Source: Candidatus Villigracilis affinis
GTDB lineage: Bacteria; Chloroflexota; Anaerolineae; Anaerolineales; Villigracilaceae
DNA length: 64,000 nt
Direction: 5' to 3'
Assembly: GCA_016718275.1 (NCBI GenBank)
Contig: JADKEA010000023.1
Coordinates: 211,380 to 275,379, forward strand
The translations under genes and the position numbers were made by a program. The notes below the pieces were generated by a model. It saw only the letters and a list, made by a program, of their open reading frames with translations, made no database searches and was not told where the DNA came from. Positions 43,330-51,461 of the stretch are shown here, one piece after another (position 1 is the stretch's first letter; each line of letters begins with the position of its first letter).

Positions 43330-44719
43330 ATGAGTAAGAAAGTATTTACCTTGTTATTGGTTGCCGTATTCGCGTTGGCGCAGTTCAGCGTCGCCTCCGC
43401 GGTTCAGGTAACCGCAGATGGCACCCTCGTCGGTCCTGACTTCATGCCCGCAGGCGCTGGCGCCACAGTCACTCTGGACTGGACCGCCACCGGCCTTCCC
43501 GCTGGCACGACCTATGTAGACATCTATGCTCGCTTAATGGGCGGCACCTATGCCATTGGCGAGTGCCAGAATGTAGCCGTGATCGTCGGCACCAGCAATG
43601 GCAGCGGCACCTTCGATTATGTGTTCACCGGCGTTCCCGCCGATGGCGAGTATTGGGAATTCCTGATCGCGTTCGACGATGCGGCTTCCTGCACCACTCT
43701 GCCAGCCGACCCCGCAGTGGCTGATAATTTCATGGCCTCCTCCTATGTGGATGGGTGGTATCTCGACGGCTTTGGCGCTATTCTTCCCAACGATGGCACG
43801 ATCGTCACTGAGTCGGTTTGTGACACCTTCGAATACTGGGCGATTGCAAGCGATACCTATGGCCTTGCTCCCGCCGAACCCTACTCTGGCTTTGGCGCCT
43901 GGAATCCGCAGACAACCGGGACCTTTGCTCCCGCCCCGATCGGCCCTGAGACCTCAATGTTTAAATGGCAGGTCACCATGCCTGCCACCGCGAGCGGCAC
44001 TTGGACCTTCTCGATCAGTCCTGAGGATGCGGCTGGTAACAACGCCTGGCCCCGGTTCCCTATTACTTCCGCACACCTTCCGCAATTACCCGGCTGAATT
44101 GACCGAATGCGAAACGTTCAGCGACATCAGCGGCCATGCAGATGAAGTGTACGTGCGCTACCTGGCGACCCTTGGCCTGATCAGCGGCTTCGCCGATGGT
44201 TCCTTCGGCCCCGATAGCACCCTCACCCGCGCTGAAGCCTCCACCCTCATCGAGATCTCCAATGGCTACGATGACACCATGCTCCCCACTTCCGCTCCCG
44301 CTGGCTGTGACTTCACCGATGTGGCCGCCACTGACTGGTTCGCCGGTTGGGTCTGGCAGGCTTGTGCGGATGGTTACATGAACGGCATTGGTGGCGGTTT
44401 GTTCGACCCGAACAACCTGCTCACCCGCGGTCAGATCGTCACCATCCTCAACAACGTCTACAATACGGGCTCCACAGGCGGCTTCTTCAACTATGTTGAT
44501 AACCTGCTCTTTATTGAGTGGACCAATATTTACCGCGAAGCGGCGTGGACTGACGTTTCCGTTGGCGCATTCTATGCCTACCCGGTGATCTACTCCTATG
44601 GTATCGGTGTTGCCGATGGCACCTCTGACACCACCTTCTCCCCGGATCAGCCTGTGACCCGTGGCGAATTTGCTCAAATGCTCTATCGCGCCTTGAGCGA
44701 CTGGGAAGGCGGCCTCTAA
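43330..44719 (+). CDS. SLH-domain surface protein P8 (one frameshift)
   Basis: Type-B paralog closest to P1 ('DGTLVGPDFMPAGAGATVTL', 'VADNFMASSYVDG'). An in-frame extension upstream, MFIDLIKKLTLQFKEIYI, matches that of P1 at protein level. One extra C in the run 44050-44053 shifts the frame; corrected, 'AAGNNAW' continues as 'PGSLLLPHTFRNYPAELTEC' into SLH1 and gives about 462 residues. SLH1 'FSDISGHADEVYVRYLATLG', SLH2 'FTDVAATDWFAGWVWQACAD', SLH3 'WTDVSVGAFYAYPVIYSYGI'. Confidence 0.83.
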
Positions 44720-44744
44720 GACTATTCTGTAATCCAGATTTTTT

Positions 44745-44781
44745 GGAGCGGACCCGGGATGGGTCCGCTCCTCTTTTTTTG
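44745..44781 (+). terminator. Terminator of P8 (array type)
   Basis: GGAGCGGACCC / GGGTCCGCTCC, loop GGGAT, then TCTTTTTTT. Confidence 0.9.
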
Positions 44782-44838
44782 TATGGCAGTCCTCGGGTTC
44801 GCGGGGAAACGGGGTAATTTCAAAAACTGCAATAGTTT

Positions 44839-44868
44839 GCCGGTCTCTTTTTGGGGTTTTATCCGTTA
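44839..44868 (+). promoter_or_regulatory. Shared ECF-type promoter element of P9
   Basis: GCCGGTCTC, 16 nt, CGTTA, 66 nt before the ATG. Confidence 0.82.
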
Positions 44869-44934
44869 AGTAATTAGACATATCTGTTCTGGTTTAAGCA
44901 GGTGTGCAAAAACCATCTTCAAAGGAGAAAAGCA

Positions 44935-46373
44935 ATGAGAAAGAAAGTATTTACCCTGTTGTTGCTGACTGTGTTCATGCTCGCCCAGTTCAGCACCGCC
45001 TCCGCCGTCGCCGTAGCTGGTGACGCCTCCATCACCGCCATCCCCGATTTTTCGAGCGGCACGGGTGTGGACCTTGATTGGGCCGCGACCGGTATGGCCG
45101 CTGGCACCAAGAACATTCTGGTTTGGGCTCGTGTTTATGCAGCGGTTCCCGTTGCGTACGACCCAGCCGACTGCCAGTTGATCGCCACCATCATTGGCAC
45201 CAGCGATGCAAGCGGCACCTTCGCCTTTGATTTCACCACCACCGCCAACCTCAACGCGCTTGGTACCGGTGACCAGGTTGAATTCACCCTCAGCGTGGAT
45301 GACCAAACCTGCGCCACTGCCGATGTCCCCGCGATCGACTCCGTCATGGCTGTCAACTATGTCGATAGCGACGATCCTTATGGCTTCCGTGGTTCCCCCC
45401 CGGATGTCGATGTCACCACCCCGGGTGTTATCGAGGATAACCGCGTTGCTTGTAATACCTTCGAACTGTGGGGTGTTGCGGGAGATGATGATGTTATCCC
45501 CGATGCCTATTCCGGCGTTGGCCCCTGGAACCCCTCTGTGACGGGCACCTTTGCTGTCCCCGCCCCGATTGGCGCGGATGACGAAGTGTTCTCGTGGGTG
45601 TTCAGCTTCCCCTCCACCGCCAGCGGCGCCTGGTCCATGTCCATCGACCCTGAAGACGCGATTGGAAATACAGACGGCTTTGCTGATTACTACCGCGATG
45701 GCACTCTGCTTACGACCGTGGATGCGGCTGAATTGGCTGATTGTGAAACCTTCAGCGACATCAGCGGCCACGAAGACGAAGTGTACGTGCGCTACCTGGC
45801 CTCCCTCGGCCTGATCAGCGGCTTCGCCGATGGCACCTTCGGCCCCGACAACACCCTCACCCGTGCAGAGGCTTCCGCCCTGTTCGAGAAGGCCAACGGC
45901 TACGATGACACCATGCTGCCCTGCTACGGCTCCTGCTGGCTGTGAATTCACCGATGTCGCCGCCTCCGACTGGTTCGCCGGTTGGGTCTGGCAGGCCTGT
46001 GATGACGGCTTCATGAACGGCGTGGGCGGCGGCTTGTTCGACCCGAACAACCTGCTCACCCGTGGTCAGGTCGTCACCATCATCCACAACATTTGGTTGA
46101 ATGGCGGCGGTACGGCTGGCTCCTATCTCGACTTTGCCGGGTCCTTCCACCACACTTCAAGATGAGTGGAATAACTGGGGCGATACTCTTCGCCACGCCG
46201 CCTGGACCGACGTCTCTATTGGCGCGTTCTATGCCTACCCGGTGATCTACGCCTACGAAGTGGGTGTTGCCGATGGCACCAGCGCCACCACCTTCTCACC
46301 CGATCAGGCTGCCACCCGCGGCGAATTCGCCAAGATGCTCTACCGCGCTTTGAGCCGCACTGACAATCACTAA
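44935..46373 (+). CDS. SLH-domain surface protein P9 (two frameshifts)
   Basis: Type-A1 front, but the second half of the variable region and the SLH part are of a different flavour, with 'LFEKANGYDDTMLP' and 'CEFTDVAASDW' instead of 'LIEISNGY' and 'CDFTDV', shared with P10 and P12. Starts MRKKVF rather than MSKK. Two one-base insertions break it: an extra T near 45922 (P12 reads CTGCCCGCTACG where P9 has CTGCCCTGCTACG) and another near 46141-46152 before 'TTLQDEWNNWG'. Corrected, about 478 residues with three SLH repeats, the last 'WTDVSIGAFYAYPVIYAYEV'. Confidence 0.82.
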
Positions 46374-46394
46374 TTCATAACCAAAAGATATTCT

Positions 46395-46432
46395 GGAGCG
46401 GACCCGGTACCGGGTCCGCTCCTCTTTTTTTG
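46395..46432 (+). terminator. Terminator of P9 (array type)
   Basis: GGAGCGGACCCG / CGGGTCCGCTCC, loop GTAC, then TCTTTTTTT. Confidence 0.9.
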
Positions 46433-46512
46433 TGCAGCAGGTTACAGGTCAAGATTGAAACGCTGCATGCTGAACAAAGGTCATGCCCTTACTTAATTCC
46501 CACTGATAGCGA

Positions 46513-46541
46513 TTGACTTTGAGGTGACAAATCTATAAAAT
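46513..46541 (+). promoter_or_regulatory. Sigma-70-type promoter of P10
   Basis: TTGACT, 17-nt spacer, TAAAAT. The GCCGGTCTC element is absent here. P11 and the GT4 gene at 51462 have the same three-part arrangement with the same boxes. Confidence 0.72.
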
Positions 46542-46547
46542 ACAACT

Positions 46548-46570
46548 ATTCAGATTGTCATCGTCTGAAT
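46548..46570 (+). repeat. Inverted repeat at the P10 transcript start
   Basis: ATTCAGA, 9 nt, TCTGAAT, beginning about 6 nt after the -10 box. The P11 leader has ATTCAGA, 9 nt, TCTGA at 48122-48142 in the same place. Either a repressor site or a 5' hairpin of the mRNA. Confidence 0.55.
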
Positions 46571-46615
46571 TTTTGTAAAGCGGATGACATCCGTTATTTT
46601 TATAAAGGAGAAAAC

Positions 46616-48017
46616 ATGAGCAAGAAAGTATTTACTGTTTTGCTATTGGCTGTGTTCATGCTGGCACAGTTCAGCATGGCTTCAGCCGCCACTGTGCCCG
46701 GCACGGTTCCATCACCAGCATTCCGGGGCTGGCAAATAATACCAGCGTTGATATTGGCTGGTCTGCCACGGGCATGGCTGGCCCCACCCAGAATGTATTG
46801 CTCTGGGGTAAAGATTCCAATGCACCGGCGTATCTGCCTGCGGATTGTCACGAAGTGGCGACCACCGTTGGCACAGCCAACGCTTCCGTACCTACACTTA
46901 TATGTTCGCTGGTGTGGGCAACGGAGATGTCATCGATTTCACCGTCACCATTGACAGTGCCATGTGCGCCGCTGCGACCGTACCCGCTGTTTCCGACGTG
47001 ATGGATTTCACCACCATTGATGGCGTGGCTCCCTACGGATTTTTTGCAAATCCTCCTTCGCTCGAAAATGTCGCGAATTTCTACGATCAGCATGTTTCCT
47101 GCAATACTTTTGAGTTGTGGGGTGTTGCCTCAGACAGAATTTACACCGATCCCGATCCCTATTCCGGCTTTGATTCCTGGAATACAGGTTCAACGGGTTC
47201 CTTCTCCTCACCAGCCCCACTCGGGCCGGATTACAGTGTGCTCTCCTGGGAAAATACCTTCCCGGCCACTGCCAATGGAAACTGGTCTTTCTATACCAAT
47301 CCGTCTGACATGATCGGCAATAACTGGGGCGGCAACTATTACTGGCGCAGTGCTCTTGCGGTGACCCCCGATGAATTGGCCAACTGCGCCAATTTCACCG
47401 ACACCGCCGGTCATGACACCGAAACCCAGGTGCGCTATCTCGCTGACCTTGGCTTGATCGCTGGTAACCCGGATGGCAGCTATGGCGTCAACAGCACGTT
47501 GACCCGCGCTGAAGCTTCGGCTCTGTTCGAAAAGGCAAATGGCTATACTCCCGCCATGCTGCCTGTCGCTCCGCCTTCCGCAGCTTGTACCTTCAGTGAC
47601 GTTTCCGCCTCCGACTGGTTCGCTGGTTGGGTCTGGCAGGCCTGTGCTGACGGCTTCATGAATGGTTTGGGCGGCGGCTTGTTCGGCCCCGCCGACCTGC
47701 TCACCCGTGGTCAGATCGTCACCATCTTCAATAACATTGATGTGATGGGCGGCGGTGTGGCTGGCAGCTTCCTTGATGGCGGCGGTACGTTCAATACCGT
47801 GCTCAACTTCGAGTGGAATAACTGGGGTGCTGGCTATCACCTTCGCCCGGCGGCCTTCTCGGATGTCCCCATAGGCGCCTTCTACACCAACCCGGTTCAG
47901 TATGCATTTGCGGTGGGTGTTGCCGATGGAACCAGTGCAACCACCTTCTCACCGGACCAGCCTGTGCTGCGTGGTGAGTTCGCCAAGATGCTCTATCGCG
48001 CTTTGAGCCGCGTGTAA
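46616..48017 (+). CDS. SLH-domain surface protein P10 (two frameshifts)
   Basis: The most divergent array member. Signal peptide as in P7; the variable region begins 'GSITSIPGLANNTSVDIGW' once a base missing near 46703 is restored, and continues 'ANASGTYTYMFAGVG' after restoring a second near 46888. Corrected length about 468 residues. SLH1 'FTDTAGHDTETQVRYLADLG', with 'GLIAGNPDGSYGVNSTLTRA' in place of GFADGTFGPD; SLH2 'FSDVSASDWFAGWVWQACAD', with 'FGPADLLTRGQIV'; SLH3 'FSDVPIGAFYTNPVQYAFAV'. Codon bias is weaker than in the other members. It lacks the ECF-type promoter element. Confidence 0.82.
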
Positions 48018-48034
48018 TAAAAATTTATACCATC

Positions 48035-48067
48035 GGGCGGTCCCATTACCGGGGCCGCCCCTTTTTT
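48035..48067 (+). terminator. Terminator of P10 (divergent sequence)
   Basis: GGGCGGTCCC / GGGGCCGCCC (one wobble), loop ATTACC, then CTTTTTT. Same position and shape as the other array terminators but different bases, in line with the divergence of P10. Confidence 0.85.
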
Positions 48068-48086
48068 AAACCGATGTGAAAATGGA

Positions 48087-48115
48087 TTGACTCATAATTC
48101 GGAATGTTCTAAAAT
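48087..48115 (+). promoter_or_regulatory. Sigma-70-type promoter of P11
   Basis: TTGACT, 17-nt spacer, TAAAAT, as in P10. No GCCGGTCTC element. Confidence 0.72.
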
Positions 48116-48121
48116 ACAACA

Positions 48122-48142
48122 ATTCAGACCGCCATTGTCTGA
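48122..48142 (+). repeat. Inverted repeat at the P11 transcript start
   Basis: ATTCAGA, 9 nt, TCTGA. Same half-sites, spacing and position relative to the -10 box as the P10 copy, although the 9-nt loop differs. Confidence 0.5.
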
Positions 48143-48188
48143 GGTTGGATATGACCGAATGGCATCCATATTATTCACAGGAGAGAAA

Positions 48189-49607
48189 ATGAGCAAGAAG
48201 ATATTTACGCTTTTGTTGTTGGCTGTGTTCATGCTGGCGCAGTTCAGCATTGCCTCAGCCGTGGCTGTGGCTGGTGATGCCTCGATCACCGCGCTGCCCG
48301 ATTTTTCAAGCGGTGCCAATGTAGACCTTGACTGGGCTGCGACCGGCATGGCTGCTGGCACCAAGAACATCCTGGTATGGGGCAGGTTGAACGCCGCGGT
48401 TCCCGTAGCGTATGACTGGAACGACTGCCAGTTGATCGCCACCATCATCGGCACCAGCGATGCAAGCGGCACCTTCACCTACGATTACACCACCACCGTC
48501 AATCTGGCTGCGCTGAGCTCCGGCGATATCGTTGAATTCACCCTGACTGTGGATGATCAGACCTGTGCCACAGCCGATGTCCCCGCGATCGATTCCGTCA
48601 TGGGATCCAATTACGTGGATGACGATGGGATGGACGGTGATTACTTCAATCCTCCGTCATTGGATATCGCAGATTTCGACAGCACCCCGGTCTCCTGCAA
48701 TACCTTCGAGATGTGGTCGGTTGTGTCTGATAAGACCACTGTTCCCGCCGGTGATGCCTATTCCGGATTTGATTCCTGGAACCCCTCCACAACAGGCACT
48801 TTCGCGCCTGCCCCGATTGGTGCGGATGCTGCGCTGTTCTCGTGGGTGTTCACCTTCCCGTCCACTGCCAGCGGCGCATGGATTTTGGGCTTCAACCCGA
48901 CCGATGCAGCCGGGAATGAGTGGGGTCTGTCCACATTCCGTGATGGCGCTGCGCCTGTGAATGTAGTGGGTGCAGATGAATTGGAAGACTGCGCCGACTT
49001 CAGCGACACCGCTGGTCATGCGTACGAAGTGTACATCCGCTACCTGGCCGACCTTGGCCTGATCAGCGGCTTCGCCGATGGCACCTTCGGCCCCGACAAC
49101 AACCTGACCCGCGCCGAAGCGTCCACCTTGTTCGAAATCGCCAACGGCTACGACACGACCACCCTGCCGACCTCCGCTCCTGCTGGTTGTGACTTCACCG
49201 ATGTATCTGCTTCCGACTGGTTCGCTGGTTGGGTCTGGCAGGCTTGTGCTGACGGCTTCATGAACGGTGTGGGTGGCGGCCTCTTCGACCCGAACAACCT
49301 GCTCACCCGCGGTCAGGTCGTGACCATCTTCAACAACATCTATGAAATGGGCGGCGGCACCGGCGACTACCTTGATTTCGCCAATGGCAACGCCCTCAGC
49401 GAGGATTGGGACTCTTGGGAAAACCCGTACCTGCGTGAAGCCGCATGGACGGATGTTTCGGTTGGCGCGTACTACGCCATCCCCGTCCTGCGCGCTTATG
49501 GTATCGGCGTGGCTGAAGGCACCAGCGCCACCACCTTCTCGCCTGACCAGGCTGCCACCCGCGGTGAATTTGCCAAGATGCTTTACCGCGCCATCAGCCA
49601 GCAATAA
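48189..49607 (+). CDS. SLH-domain surface protein P11
   Basis: 472 residues, intact, from the ATG at 48189 behind GGAGAGAAA. Type-A1 front ('DASITALPDFSSGANVDLDW'), variable part with 'YSGFDSWNPSTTGTFAPAPI', SLH1 'FSDTAGHAYEVYIRYLADLG', 'TRAEASTLFEIANGYDTTTL' (intermediate between the two SLH flavours), SLH2 'FTDVSASDWFAGWVWQACAD', SLH3 'WTDVSVGAYYAIPVLRAYGI'. With P10 it is one of two members under a sigma-70-type promoter and so may be expressed when the ECF regulon is off. Confidence 0.92.
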   Translation: MSKKIFTLLLLAVFMLAQFSIASAVAVAGDASITALPDFSSGANVDLDWAATGMAAGTKNILVWGRLNAAVPVAYDWNDCQLIATIIGTSDASGTFTYDYTTTVNLAALSSGDIVEFTLTVDDQTCATADVPAIDSVMGSNYVDDDGMDGDYFNPPSLDIADFDSTPVSCNTFEMWSVVSDKTTVPAGDAYSGFDSWNPSTTGTFAPAPIGADAALFSWVFTFPSTASGAWILGFNPTDAAGNEWGLSTFRDGAAPVNVVGADELEDCADFSDTAGHAYEVYIRYLADLGLISGFADGTFGPDNNLTRAEASTLFEIANGYDTTTLPTSAPAGCDFTDVSASDWFAGWVWQACADGFMNGVGGGLFDPNNLLTRGQVVTIFNNIYEMGGGTGDYLDFANGNALSEDWDSWENPYLREAAWTDVSVGAYYAIPVLRAYGIGVAEGTSATTFSPDQAATRGEFAKMLYRAISQQ

Positions 49608-49632
49608 AAAGATTTTTGTTCGAATGCAAGTT

Positions 49633-49663
49633 GAGCGGACCCATATGGGTCCGCTCTTTTTTT
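49633..49663 (+). terminator. Terminator of P11 (array type, shortened)
   Basis: GAGCGGACCCATATGGGTCCGCTC, a near-perfect palindrome, followed by a T tract. Confidence 0.9.
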
Positions 49664-49768
49664 AGGTCTGGATAAGTCAACATCTGCATAAGACCCTGCT
49701 TTTAAATACAGGTTATGCAATGAAGAAACAAGACTTGTTTTGTCGATTTTCAAAATTGTAGGGCTCTT

Positions 49769-49798
49769 ACCGGTCTCTTTTTTTGCTCTCATCCGTTA
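49769..49798 (+). promoter_or_regulatory. Shared ECF-type promoter element of P12
   Basis: ACCGGTCTC, 16 nt, CGTTA. Flanking and leader sequences are homologous to those of P3 ('TTATCTCGTGGAGATGAGG' in the leader). Confidence 0.8.
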
Positions 49799-49866
49799 TA
49801 AATAATGAACCAATTATCTCGTGGAGATGAGGGTTCACCATTCGTCCTACATAGGAGTAACACCAA

Positions 49867-51285
49867 ATGAGCAAGAAGATCTTCACCGTATTGCTGCTGG
49901 CCGTGTTCATGCTCGCCCAGTTCAGCATCGCCTCCGCCGCTGTTGTGGCTGGAGACGCCTCCATCACCGCCATTCCCGATTTCGCGAATGCGGTTGATGT
50001 AGATATCGATTGGGCCGTGACCGGCATGGCTGGCCCCTCCCAGAACATTCTGATCTGGAGCCGCATTCAGAATTTGGCTGTTCCCGCAGTCTATAGCACC
50101 TGTCTCGATGTTGCGACCATCATCGGCACCAGCGATGCCTCCGGTACCTTCACCTATGTCCTGCCCGCCGTGGCCAATGGTGATGTAGTTGAATTTCTGA
50201 TTACCGTCGAGAGTACCAACTGCGCCGGTGCGGTTGCACCTTTGGCCACCGAAGCTGCCATGGGCGAGACCACTGTCGACAGTGCTTCCGTCAGAGGCTT
50301 TTATGCCAATCCTCCCTATCTGGATGTGGACGTATTCATTTATAACAACCCTGTCGCTTGTAACACATGGGAAATGTGGGGCGTTGTTTCAGATGATTAC
50401 GTGAAGCCTCTTGGCTATTCTGGCTTTGGCAAATGGAACCCACTCGTGAGCGGTACGTTTGCTCCGCCTGCGCCTGTTGGGGCTGATGATGAACTGCTCT
50501 CCTGGCCTTTCACCTTCCCCTCCACCGCCAGTGACAAGTGGGCGTTCACCGTGTGGCCAGAAGATGCTGCTGGGAATAAAACCCCTGTCTGGGGAGTATT
50601 CCGCGATGGGAACCTTCTTCCGCCAGTCAGCGATGTTGAAAGAGCCGATTGTGTGGATTTCTCAGATACAGCTGGGACCGATACCGAGCTCTATGTGCGC
50701 TACCTCGCCAGCCTTGACCTGATCAGTGGTTTTGCCGATGGCACTTATGGATCAGATCTCAACCTGACCCGTGCAGAAGCCTCCGCTCTGTTCGAGAAGG
50801 CCAATGGCTACGATGACACCATGCTGCCCGCTACGGCTCCTGCTGGCTGTGAATTCACCGATGTGACTGCCTCCGACTGGTTCGCTGGTTGGGTCTGGCA
50901 GGCTTGCGATGACGGTTTCATGAACGGCGTGGGCGGCGGTCTCTTTGACCCGAACAACCTGCTCACCCGCGGCCAGGTCGTCACCATCTTCAACAATATC
51001 CAAGTGATGGGTGGTGGTGCTGTCGGTAGCTATCTCGATTTTGTAACTCCTAACAGCAAAACTGTACTCGATGTTGAGTGGAATAATTGGGGTGGCAATC
51101 TTCGTTATGCCGCCTTTACAGATGTCTCTGTTGGCGCGTACTATGCATATCCAGTCCTGTATGCTTATGAAGTGGGTGTTGCAGATGGCACCAGCGCAAC
51201 CACCTTCTCACCTGACCAGGCTGCCACCCGCGGTGAATTTGCGAAGATGCTTTATCGCGCTTTGAGCCGAGTTGCAAACTGGTAA
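49867..51285 (+). CDS. SLH-domain surface protein P12 (mosaic)
   Basis: 472 residues, intact. Promoter, leader and the first 138 or so codons are almost the same as P3, up to 'MGETTVDSA'. After that (about 50285) it departs from P3 and resembles P9-P11: 'RGFYANPPYLDVDVF', 'TWEMWGVVSDDY', SLH flavour 'LFEKANGYDDTMLPATAPAG', and 'VEWNNWGGNLRYAAFTDVSV'. This suggests it arose by recombination between array members. SLH1 'FSDTAGTDTELYVRYLASLD', SLH3 'FTDVSVGAYYAYPVLYAYEV'. Last gene of the array. Confidence 0.92.
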   Translation: MSKKIFTVLLLAVFMLAQFSIASAAVVAGDASITAIPDFANAVDVDIDWAVTGMAGPSQNILIWSRIQNLAVPAVYSTCLDVATIIGTSDASGTFTYVLPAVANGDVVEFLITVESTNCAGAVAPLATEAAMGETTVDSASVRGFYANPPYLDVDVFIYNNPVACNTWEMWGVVSDDYVKPLGYSGFGKWNPLVSGTFAPPAPVGADDELLSWPFTFPSTASDKWAFTVWPEDAAGNKTPVWGVFRDGNLLPPVSDVERADCVDFSDTAGTDTELYVRYLASLDLISGFADGTYGSDLNLTRAEASALFEKANGYDDTMLPATAPAGCEFTDVTASDWFAGWVWQACDDGFMNGVGGGLFDPNNLLTRGQVVTIFNNIQVMGGGAVGSYLDFVTPNSKTVLDVEWNNWGGNLRYAAFTDVSVGAYYAYPVLYAYEVGVADGTSATTFSPDQAATRGEFAKMLYRALSRVANW

Positions 51286-51345
51286 AACTTTTGTATTCGA
51301 ACTCAGGCAGAATGCCTGTGATCGAGAAAATGTAAGTTAATCTCT

Positions 51346-51379
51346 GGAGCGGACCCATATGGGTCCGCTCCTTCTTTTT
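51346..51379 (+). terminator. Terminator of P12 (array type)
   Basis: GGAGCGGACCC / GGGTCCGCTCC, loop ATAT, then TTCTTTTT. End of the SLH array. Confidence 0.9.
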
Positions 51380-51400
51380 CTTAGGCAAGTTACACGGTGA

Positions 51401-51429
51401 TTGACTCATCTTCCAATCAACTATAAAAT
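51401..51429 (+). promoter_or_regulatory. Sigma-70-type promoter of the GT4 gene
   Basis: TTGACT, 17-nt spacer, TAAAAT, identical in boxes and spacing to the P10 and P11 promoters. Confidence 0.72.
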
Positions 51430-51461
51430 GCTCCTGTCTCAATCATGATGGGAGAGTTTCC

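Noticed and set aside
31400..51300. Regular repeats over 20 kb that might suggest CRISPR or a minisatellite
   Set aside because: The period is a whole gene of about 1.6 kb with promoter and terminator. There are no 20-40 nt repeats with unique spacers and no cas genes.
29028..51379. Genomic island or prophage carrying the SLH array
   Set aside because: No integrase, transposase, tRNA-adjacent repeat or phage gene was found. The codon bias of the array resembles that of groEL in the same window, so recent foreign origin is not supported.
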